A stretch of 64,000 nt of DNA from Camellia lanceoleosa (lineage: Eukaryota; Streptophyta; Magnoliopsida; Ericales; Theaceae), in the NCBI GenBank assembly GCA_025200525.1, contig CM045770.1, positions 133,080,200 through 133,144,199 of the forward strand. The letters are read 5' to 3'. The notes below the pieces were generated by a model. That model had not been told where the DNA came from. It made no database searches and saw only the letters and a list, made by a program, of their open reading frames with translations. How positions within the stretch are numbered: position 1 is the first letter of the stretch; each line of letters starts with the position of its first letter. Made by a program: the position numbers and the translations under genes. Positions 55,549 to 64,000 of this stretch are shown here, piece after piece.

Positions 55549-57568
55549 TAACAGCTAATAGTAGTGGTGGTGCTTAATTTCGATACATAGTCTCGACCAC
55601 GATGGCAGTGAAGACGAAGGCTCCGGTGAACTTGGTAGGACTCTAGCGAAGGGCTCCGGCAACTGGACTAGCATGACTGCAACGATCTCAGATTTGGAAA
55701 GGTTCTAAGATCCAATTGCTTCTTCTTCAAGGCTTCACCGTGGCGGACGACAGAGAAGCAGGATCTGAGATTTTCAGCCATAGCAAGGTCGCAGAGGCGG
55801 TGAAGTGACGGAGGATGAAAGGAAATGGTGGTGAGAGAGGGAGGGGGAGAGGAGCTGCGAAGAGAGAAAGAGTATGGTTTGGTTAGGATTTGGTTTAGAC
55901 AATAATATATATACCTGGATTGTTTGATTATTTTACAGGAGTTTGTTGCTTTATAGATAAAGTATTTCAGTGCTTGCATCTTGAGCAAAGAAAATTTAAA
56001 ATTAGATTTATCGTTCTAGTGCCCTAATTTCATTTAGTAGAAATAAATTTTATAAAATTTAACTTGTGAGAAAATTTTTTAATATCGCTATATACTTGCT
56101 AAGTTATTTTTAACTAAAAGTAAAAGTTTTCATATTAAATATCCATCGAACACGAAAAAAAATAACACAATACGATAACATGAAAATAAATAGATTAAGT
56201 TAATATTAAAATAATTATGAAATAACACGACATAATATACACCTTTATTTGGGATTCCTATATTTTGTTTAAAATTAGAGGCCTGAGACGACTGCCTTAA
56301 TTGTCTCTTCTCAAGATCGGCCCGATTCATACCCCAAAATTTGATGTGTATTATAAAATGTTTCAATTAAATATTTATAGATTTCAAACCTATCGTGGTT
56401 TTAGTTTTTTGTTTGGTAGAATTTTTTTAGGCGTCCGAGTTGTAACTTGGGAAAGCAAGAAATTTTAGAGACTCAAATCATTAAACTTTTTAAGCGAAGA
56501 GGAAGTTCCTTAGCTTCCTTCGAGACTACATCTTCTTCACATTTCTTTAAGATTTTATTTTGTGAGCTTGATGGAATCCACAGAGGAAATTCGAACGGTT
56601 ACTCTTGTAAGTTTTGAAAAAATATATATATTTGTAAAAAGTTAATTTGATGGTTCACCAAAAATAAAAAAAAAGTTAATTTGATGGAATATCAATAGAC
56701 ACACTAATCGTGTTTTATTTTATAAAATAGACGGTAAATAGAAATTTTAAATTAAAATTATTAATTTTATAAAACAAAATATGATAAATTAATATGCTTA
56801 TCGATATTTAATTAAGTTAATTTTTGTAATTATGTTCTTCTTTACAAGACATACAAGATAAACGATTTGGATCACTTTTGTTGGTTATACGAAGCCCATG
56901 AAATAAAAGGCTTGAGATGTATAGAGATGTTAAAATCTTGAGAGCTGCTTCCTATGACAAGACTCTAGTCCCTTAATATTGTTAGGGTAAAAATCAGATA
57001 TAACTTTCGTTTCGGATATAGGTTGATTTTTTTAATTTTTTTAACTATTTTGATCTAAGTTTAAAAAGGTTCATTTGGAATGAATTTTTTAATTTTTATA
57101 AGAAAAAAATAAAATAATTATAATTTAAATATAATATTTTATCTTGTCAAACAAAAAAAATTTATTTTATCATTTCATATCTAAAATAACTCTAACCCAA
57201 CCCAAACTATCATACCAAACGAACCCATAATTCTTTTACACGAGGTAACATCTACATATTTGACAAGTCTCACCCAATATAAAAAAAATATATATATATT
57301 TGATTTTATGATGGACTTTTGTATCCTTTAGAATTTTTCATTTTAATAAGATATAAATTTACCTAACAACCGAGTCAAAAACCTTGATTAATGTGTATGA
57401 AAACGATGGAGAAGTAGTGGAATCTAGTTCCCACACCTTTCCATACTCTATTTGCATGGGTCTTATTTCTAGTCTATAATAATGATTTAAATTATTTACT
57501 TTATAAGTACAATAGTAAAAATGAATCGTGAAAAATTTTGGTTTCGTCAAATATTACTAAATATATGA
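55549..57568. other. Spacer: GC-richer part near the H2A copy, then AT-rich
   Basis: 55549-55870 is less AT-rich and may be flanking sequence of the H2A copy. A minus-strand frame 55988-55668 has no recognisable domain. 56000-57568 is AT-rich. 57060-57225 has GGTTCATTTGGAATGAA and CATACCAAACGAACCC near its ends and might be a worn small transposon. No gene is supported. Confidence 0.45.
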
Positions 57569-58117
57569 GAGCATCTCCAATAATTTATTTAAGTTTTTAT
57601 CAAATTTAAGTACAAAAAATGATCATTTTCTCAATTTGATACAGAATGTTCCAATGGTTGATTTTCATCAAATCTGCTCCAAGAACAACCAGTTGGTCGA
57701 CCGGTAAGGCAAAAAAAAATTTTTTTTTTTTTTTTGAATTGTTTAAACTAACCTATTTGAACTGTTTGAACCTTTTAGTGGTCGACCGGTTGGTCGACTG
57801 GCTGGTCAATTGGTAAGGCAAAAATATTTTTATTTTTTTTTTGAATTGTTTAAACCTACCCATTTGAACTGTTTGAACCTTTTAGTGGTCGACCGATTTT
57901 TCAACCGACCGGACAACCGGCTGGTTGACCGGTTCCTCTCCTCCAACGGTTACAAACAGTAATTTGCTGAAATCTGTATCATGTTCTCAGTTTGATGATT
58001 TTTTTGTTCAATTCTCAATTTGATACCAGTTTGGTGAAACTGTTGGAGCTTCAAAAAGTACCTTTTTTACCAAATTTCAAATTTAATGCCAGATTTAGTG
58101 AACCGTTAGAGATGGTC
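57569..58117. mobile_element. MITE-like element with internal 109-bp duplication
   Basis: The ends are GAGCATCTCCAATAATTT and, reverse complemented from the right, GACCATCTCTAACGGTTC, an end type common in plant MITEs. The inner sequence is doubled: GGTAAGGC then GAATTGTTTAAAC at 57703 and again at 57812, period 109 bp. GGTCGACCGGT-type repeats surround both copies. No target duplication is clear and there is no coding sequence. Confidence 0.5.
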
Positions 58118-58411
58118 TAAATAACTTATATTTTATTTTTAAAAATTAACAATAATTATAATTTTAAACTTAAACAGTTAATTTTATAAAATAAAATCTT
58201 ATTTATTTATTTATTTATTAATATTTAATAAAATTAATTTTTTACAAGTTGGAATTATTATTGTGGACATAAAGTAAAGCCACAAAATAAAATATAAAAG
58301 AAAATGATATAAAAAGGAGCAATACCAGTAAATTTATACCGATTTTGAAATCCATTTGGAGATTTGAAATTTTAGTTCAAAAATTATTATAAATTTTCAC
58401 ATTACTATTTC

Positions 58412-58991
58412 TGATGTGGGTAAGCCCATAAAGGCCATAGCCCCCTATGAATAGCCCAAGTCCATCACTTGGAGTCCAATACATAACCCAGCTGGTGAAA
58501 TCCAGAACCGCTGGAATCCAACGTGGCATAAAGAGCCAATGACATCCAAACATACGGCAGGTAAAGGACAAGCCACATCAGCAAACAAAGATCTGCAAAG
58601 TTATTACCACTGCACATCACCATTAATGCAGCTCGTCACAGCATTTATTACGACAACACATCTCCGTCGGAACAGCACCCCCTTACCCTGAACAAGGTAA
58701 GCTACAGCATAAACTTTCGGCCAAGATGGCAGGTCGGAAGGGACAGTGAAATAATGACCAAAAGATATAAGCAAACGTTGAAGACAAGAAGAAGGATAAG
58801 CTTCCTATCTCCAATCTCTCTCTCTGCACTCTACTTCTCTTTTTAACTTGCTCGTCGAAGGGTTTACTGGGGGACTACCCCGTTCCCCGTTGAACTTGTT
58901 TGCAGGTCATTCGGTGGGCTCGATCATTCGGACGTGGGCTTGAGGAGCTTGGATTAGTCCGATCCGTTCACTGGAACAAACTGTATTATCA
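58412..58991 (+). repeat. 5' LTR of Tat3 (start approximate)
   Basis: TGATGTGGGTAAGCCC at 58412 is the probable start and CTGTATTATCA at 58991 the end, two bases before the PBS. The second copy is outside the window, so the start is inferred from the TG only. It has little resemblance to the Tat1 LTR. Confidence 0.6.
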
Positions 58992-58993
58992 GT

Positions 58994-59010
58994 TGGCGCC
59001 GTCTGTGGGA
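58994..59010 (+). promoter_or_regulatory. Primer binding site of Tat3
   Basis: TGGCGCCGTCTGTGGGA, one base different from the site in Tat1. Confidence 0.8.
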
Positions 59011-59094
59011 ACTGCTTTGCTCCGCGCGCCAGTTATGCTCATTATCGCCGGAGACCCTGTCCCAACAACCTTTTCCTGCTACAAATCAAAGTGT

Positions 59095-60590
59095 ATGGTC
59101 ACGACTAGATCCATGGCTTCTCACCATAATGCTGCCGACCTTCAAACCGACCCTCCCAATCCAAACAACCCACCATAGTATTTCATCGAGCTTACCAACA
59201 GCATTAATCGCATGGCCGAGCAAAACTAAGCCCTGATAAATGCTTTACTCCAGAGAAACCTTCCTATGCCCCCTCCACCACCTCTAGATATTCCCCTCAA
59301 CCAAGAACGAGCCCCGAACCATACTATCCCGCAGCCCTATCCACCCAACCTGGAAGGCCTGTAACCTCCACTCCCACATATAAATCCTCCACCTCCGCAT
59401 CTGCCGATCCTGGCACCAACCCCTGAAGGGGAAGCCAGTAGTGTCTAGTCTCCGCTGCCCTCCGGTGGTGACAACATCCTTTTTTGGAATGTAGAACTCC
59501 GAGCCATAAAGCTCCAACTCCAGCATAAACCATCTACCACGGCCAACTTACCATTTGTTGCCTCCATTCGAGACAAACCCCTACTCCCCAAGTTCAAAAT
59601 GCCCACCATTGACTCTTTTGACGGTACGACAGACCTAGTCGACCATTTGGAGACCTACAGAACCCTCATGATCCTCCATGCATTCCCTGACGAGATTATG
59701 TGTCGAGCTTTCCCCGTGACACTGAAGGGGTCGACTCGTTTGTGGTTTAGCCAGATACCAGCAGACTCTGTCTCCACTTTCCAACATCTCAGTGACTCCT
59801 TCCTCAACCATTTTATTGGAGCCCAGCGCCAGCGACGCCCAACAACCCAACTCCTCAACATTCGATAGACCGAGGGGGAGTCACTATGCAGTTTTGTTAC
59901 CCGCTTCAACACCGACGCCCTGCAAGTAGCAAAAAATGATGACAAGGTCATCCTCACAGCTTTCATGGCCGGTCTGCAGTCATCCGACTTCCTGTTCTCT
60001 CTCTCCAAAAACCCCCCGACCTCCATGGCAGCTCTACTCTCTAAAGTCCAAAAATACATGAATGCTGAGGATTCCCTAGCCGCCCGGCAAGATCCAATAG
60101 TCAAAAATCCGATCCCCAGAGAAAAGAAAAAAGAATCAAAACCAAGAAACACCCAGTATAATAGCCAAACACCACACTATACCGACCGACCCCGATAACC
60201 GCCGGTCGGCTTCGGTACACACCCCTTAATTCTCCCATGGAACAAGTCCTCAATCAGATCCAGCGGGACTACCCCCTTAAATGGCCCCAACCTTCATGAA
60301 CCCCTTCCAATCGAAAAGACCAGTCCAAATATTGCCGCTTTCACCAGGACTATGGCCATAACACCGATGAGTGCGTTAACCTCAAAGATCAGGTCGATAC
60401 CCTCATACGCCAAGGACGTCTTAGCCGATTCACAGACACCCGCCCTCAGCAGAGGCAAAGAACTGAACCCCTCAGAAACAACCGCCGGCGCACCTCGCCC
60501 CGGCAGCCAGCCCAACCTAACCAAGGCCATGATCGCCCTCCGCAGTAACCTCGGCAGCCGGGCAACCTCCCCACCTGTTAGAGAAATCAG
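59095..60590 (+). pseudogene. Gag of Tat3 (stops and two frameshifts)
   Basis: The likely start is the ATG at 59095 (MVTTRSMASHHNAADLQ). After stops at 59176, 59227, 59362 and 59447, the capsid-like core is clear from 59599: MPTIDSFDGTTDLVDHLETY, LKGSTRLWFSQIPADSVSTF and SDSFLNHFIGAQRQRRPTTQ. After one more stop (59866) come FVTRFNTDALQVAKNDD and MAALLSKVQKYMNAED. The finger YCRFHQDYGHNTDEC (about 60330-60380) is in another frame, so there is a frameshift on each side of it. Judged stops fit CAG or CAA to TAG or TAA. Confidence 0.82.
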
Positions 60591-61390
60591 AGTAATTTCA
60601 GGTGGCCTTGCTTGCGGAGGACCATCATGCTCGGCTCAGAGGGCAGAACTCAAGAAGATAAGGCAGGGCTCCGACAAAGCAGTTGCCACGGTCGATCGAC
60701 CCTCCAAACAGCCCAAGCAATGGACTGAGCCTATCACCTTCACGGACGCCGACTGTACAGGCATCCGCTGCCCTCATGATGACCCTCTCGTCATTTCTTC
60801 CCTCCTCTCCAACTACAAGGTCAGATGAGTACTCATCGACAACGGCAGTTCTTCAGACATCATCTTTCTCAATTGCTTTCGCCAGCTCAAAATTGGAGAG
60901 GAAAGTCTATCTCCTCTCCAAACCCTTTTGGTCGGTTTCACTGGCGACCGGGTGACCTCAATCGGCTCCATCGATCTTCCCATCACAATCGGTGAATACC
61001 CACGGTAGACTACAAAGTTGCTCACTTTCTTCGTTGTCGATTGCCCATCCGCCTACAACATCATCCTTGGCCGCACCGCCCTAAATGTTTTTCAAGTTAT
61101 CACGTCAACTTACCACCTCGCCATTAAGTTCCTTACCGATCTGGGCGTCAGGACCGTAAGGGGAGAGCAGACCGTGGCCAAGGAGTGTTATGTCACCTCA
61201 CTCAAGGAAGTCAAACTAAAGGAGGCTATGATCATTGAAGGACTTGACGTCTGAGATGAGGACGAGCTGGTCAAAGGAGAACCTGTAGAGGAACTCGTTG
61301 AAGTTCCCATCAACCCCACCAACTCAACGAAAACTGCCAAAATCAGCAGCCAATTATCCTCCCAAGCCAAGGCCGACCTTACTGCCCTCC
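60591..61390 (+). pseudogene. Aspartic protease of Tat3 (three stops)
   Basis: IRVISGG opens the region. EPITFTDADCTGIRCPHDDP is followed by the active-site block VLIDNGSSSDIIFLN just past a stop (60826-60828, after YKVR, where RR is usual). DLPITIGEYPR, then a stop (61006-61008), then TFFVVDCPSAYNIILGRTAL and FLTDLGVRTVRGEQTVAKECY complete the Tat protease. A third stop is at 61252. All three stops fit C-to-T changes of CGA or CAG. The active site D-N-G-S-S is intact. Confidence 0.82.
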
Positions 61391-62330
61391 TAACCGAGCA
61401 CAATTTGCCTGGACCCACTCAGATATGCCGGGTATTGACCCATCCTTCATAACCCATCGCCTTAGCATTGAACCCCATTTCCGACCTTACCGCCAGAAGC
61501 AGCGCATCTTTCATCCGGAGCGCAATACTCTTATTGCTGCAGAGGTTGATAAGCTCCTTGAGGCCCAATTCATTAAAAACGTGGACTACCCCAGATGGTT
61601 ATCAAACGTGGTCCTAGTCCGCAAGAACAATGGCAAATGGCGACTCTGTGCCGACTACTCCGACCTCAACTGAGCCTATCCCAAAGATAGCTATCCTCTT
61701 TCCCGCATAGACCTGCTGGTCTACGCCACGGCCGGTCACCAAATGCTTAGCTTCATGGATGCCTTCTCTGGGTATAACCAAATTCTGATGCACCCATCTG
61801 ATCGGGAACACACCTCCTTCATTACCGACCGAGGCACATACCATTACCAAGTGATGCCATTTGGACTAAAAAATACTGGGGCCACCTACCAATGTTTGGT
61901 CAACGCCGTTTTCCATCATCAGATCGGTCGAAACATGGAAGTATATGTCGATGACATGCTAGTCAAGAGAAAACTCTCCGCTGACCATCTGACCGACTTG
62001 TGAGAGACCTTCGCCACCTTACGGAAGTACCAAATGAAGCTCAACCCGGAGAAGTGCGCCTTCGGCGTAGGATCTAGGAAGTTCTTAGGTTTCATGGTCA
62101 GTCAGCGGAGCATTGAAGCCAACCCTACAAAGATCAAGGCCTTGATTGAAATGCAGTCACCCAGAACGATTGAGGAAGTCCAGAGACTCACTGGCCGAGT
62201 TACTGCCCTCAACCGCTTCATTTCCCACGCAACGGATAAGTGCCTCCCCTTCTTCAAAGTTCTTCGGCAAACCTTTGAATGGACGACCGAGTCTGAAGAG
62301 GCCTTCCAGCAGTTGAAGCAGTGCATAGCC
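61391..62330 (+). pseudogene. Reverse transcriptase of Tat3 (two stops)
   Basis: A frameshift near 61395 precedes AWTHSDMPGIDPSFITHRL, the usual Tat RT start. Then come NGKWRLCADYSDLN, stop (61672, usually R or K before AYPKD), [36 protein letters not shown] and [17 protein letters not shown] (catalytic Asp pair). A second stop (62002) is in DL*ETF. LNPEKCAFGVGSRKFLGFM and GRVTALNRFISHATDKCLPF follow. All polymerase motifs are present. Confidence 0.87.
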
Positions 62331-63240
62331 AACCCCCCCTCCTTTCTCACGCAATCACTGGCGAACCCCTCTTCCTCTACTTAGCCATTTCAAATACCGC
62401 AGTCAATACAGCTCTTATCAGGGAAGACAACTCTGTTCAACGGCCGATCTACTACATCAGTCGGGCCCTCAGGGGCGCCGAGCAGAATTACCCACTATTA
62501 GAAAAATTGTCCTTGGCCTTGGTCATCACCTCCAAACGACTCCGTCCTTACTTCCAAGCCCATTCAATAGTGGTCCTCACCGACCAACCCTTGAAGAAGG
62601 TAATGCAGCAACCAGAGCTCTCTGGCAGATTCATGCAATGGTCGGTAGAACTCAGCCAGTTTGACATCTCCTACCGACCTCAAACAGCAATTAAAGGGCA
62701 GGCTATCGCCGACTTCATCCTAGAGTTCACTAATCCTACCCCAACCACGGCCATTCCATCCCCACCAACCCCTACCGAGCCAGAGGACCCTCATTCTTGG
62801 ACTTTCCATGTCGACGGATTATCCCGCAGAGAAGGCAGCGGGGCTGGCCTCATCCTCACCGCCCCCGAGGGTGGTTACTTCAAATGTGCTCTCCGTTTCT
62901 TGTTTGATGCCAGTAACAATGAGGCCGAATATAAGGCATTGATAGCAGGGCTCCGCCTAGCCAGGGACATTGGTGTTAGCCACATCCGGGTGTTCAGCGA
63001 CTCTCAGCTCATTGTCGGATAAATTACGGGGGAATTCGATGCAAAGGAGGACACAATGCGGGCTTACAGGGATATTGCCCTTCCCCTTGTTCGCCTCTTC
63101 AATACCTTCCACATCCAGCACATCCCTCGGGCAGAAAACTCAAAGGCAGACAAAATAGCTCAGTTGGCTTCTGCAAACCAGTCCAACCTCAGTCACGGTG
63201 TCCGCCTCGAGTACCTAGCCCACCCTGCCATTTCTCCCAA
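62331..63240 (+). pseudogene. RNase H of Tat3 (one frameshift, one stop)
   Basis: A frameshift falls in a run of C at about 62331-62338. The new frame (62321 onward) gives PPLLSHAITGEPLFLYLAIS, PIYYISRALRGAEQNYP and GQAIADFILEF, then the RNase H core. The core has FHVDGLSRREGSGAGLIL (Asp), SNNEAEYKALIAGLRLARDI (Glu) and RVFSDSQLIVG (Asp), then a stop (63019-63021) where Q is usual, and ITGEFDAKED. HIPRAENSKADKIAQLAS carries the last acidic position. Confidence 0.85.
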
Positions 63241-64000
63241 TCAGCAAGAAGTGCAGTTCCTCAAGAATAAGCCCATCTCTTGGGCGTCGGACATCTTTCT
63301 ATTTTTGACAATGGGTGAACTTCCAAATGACCAACAGCAAGCCGTCAAAGTTAAGGCCCGATCGTCCAATTACATCATCATCAATGGTGTCTTGTACAAA
63401 CGTGATTTTTCACGCCCGTATCTACGATGCCTCAATCCAGCTCAAGCAACCTATGTGATGCGAGAAATCTATGAGGGCATCTGCGGTAATCATTCAGGCA
63501 GCCGGTCCCTTGCCCACAAAATACTTCGCACTGGATATTTCTGGCCTACCCTCAACCAGGATACGACTGACTTTGTGTTCAAGTGTGATAAATGTCAACG
63601 CTTCGCCAACATCTCTCATGTTCCTCCCACCGAGTTGATCACACTTTGCAGTCCTTATCCGTTCGCCAAATGGGGAATCGATTTGGTTGGTCCACTTCCC
63701 ACCGGCCGAGGCCAGACCAAGTTCGCAATTGTCGCCATCGATTACTTCACCAAGTGGGTAGAAGCGGAACCCCTTGCCACCATTACCGAATGGAACACAA
63801 CGAAATTCATCTGGCCGTCGATCGTGTGCAGGTTTGGCATCCCTCAAGCCATTGTTTCTGACAACGGCAAACAATTCGACAACTCTAAGTACAGGAATTT
63901 CTGTGCAGACCTCCAGATCCAACCCTGTTTCTCCTCCCCGGGTCATCCCCAAGCCAACGGCCAAGTTGAGGTCATCAACCGTTCTCTTCTAAAGATCATC
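63241..64000 (+). CDS. Integrase of Tat3, open to the window end (partial)
   Basis: The frame is open without a stop from 63022 to 64000. The zinc region is IYEGICGNHSGSRSLAHKIL with KCDKCQRFA (H2C2). The core has WGIDLVGPLPTGRG (first Asp), IDYFTKWVEAEPLA, PQAIVSDNGKQFDN (second Asp) and HPQANGQVEVINRSLLK (catalytic Glu region), so all three catalytic acids are in place. The C-terminal domain is beyond 64000. The open state may be chance, as upstream pol has stops in the same frame. Confidence 0.82.

Larger units (their letters stand above)
58412..64000 (+). mobile_element. Tat-lineage Ty3/gypsy element (Tat3), 5' part, runs off the right edge
   Basis: A 5' LTR, TGGCGCC-type PBS, then gag, protease, RT, RNase H and integrase follow in order and are colinear with Tat1. 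The coding text is less damaged than in Tat1. Eleven or so in-frame stops and a handful of frameshifts are seen, and the last 978 bases are open in one frame. The 3' end, any antisense module and the 3' LTR lie outside the window. Confidence 0.88.

Noticed and set aside
59655..60152. 165-codon minus-strand frame
   Set aside because: It is antisense to the clear Gag core of Tat3, has no domain and is a frame shadow. It is not equivalent to the antisense modules, which lie after integrase.
63494..63964. 156-codon minus-strand frame
   Set aside because: It is the reverse of the well-conserved integrase core of Tat3, with no independent support.
1..64000. tRNA, rRNA or small RNA genes
   Set aside because: I saw no segment with the A-box/B-box pair and cloverleaf pattern of a tRNA, and no rRNA sequence. 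Primer binding sites match tRNA 3' ends only. A covariance-model scan would be decisive.
1..64000. A bacterial-type defence or biosynthetic gene cluster
   Set aside because: There are no operon-like runs of intact ORFs and no prokaryotic gene families. All recognisable proteins are plant retroelement or histone.

Overview
The window is plant nuclear DNA, probably from a dicot and probably heterochromatic. It consists of nested and adjacent transposable elements separated by AT-rich spacers, and no intact host gene is visible. The organism call rests on plant-type Ty3/gypsy Tat and chromovirus elements, a plant-type LINE, small TIR elements, a Helitron-like end, intron-bearing ORFs with GT..AG borders, and one decayed histone H2A copy. 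I did not identify the species.

Layout. 1-4365 (-): decayed chromovirus (Tekay/Del-like), cut by the window edge. 4366-7233: AT-rich spacer with an LTR-like segment and a degenerate minisatellite. 7234-18267 (+): Tat-lineage element with both LTRs, PBS, PPT and a near-perfect target duplication; called Tat1 below. 18539-20510 (+): LINE fragment split by a copia-type solo LTR. 20959-23664: 2.7-kb solo LTR of a Ty3/gypsy element. 24113-24502: Mutator-like MITE with a 9-bp target duplication. 24763-40015 (-): 15-kb Tat-lineage element; called TatE. 40307-40647 (-): Helitron-like element. 41879-43319: 1.44-kb foldback. 43320-48618: AT-rich spacer with small inverted-repeat elements and short tandem repeats. 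48619-55051 (-): internally deleted Tat element related to Tat1; called Tat2. 55246-55548 (-): histone H2A pseudogene. 57569-58117: MITE-like element. 58412-64000 (+): fourth Tat element, running off the right edge; called Tat3.

Common theme. Three Tat elements (Tat1, TatE, Tat2) carry, between integrase and the 3' LTR, a second gene module on the strand opposite gag-pol. In Tat1 and Tat2 the two modules are homologous, keep two introns at matching positions, and end in an acidic tail with a VxDLT-type motif. In these two elements a tandem array of hairpin-forming repeats lies where the gag-pol and antisense units converge. TatE carries a different antisense module, resembling a plant mobile domain protein, that abuts integrase with no spacer.

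Decay is extensive. Most premature stops that can be judged against conserved context are Q or R codons changed by one C-to-T transition, as expected from deamination of methylated cytosine. Domain calls come from recognising motifs by eye; boundaries marked approximate should be treated as such.
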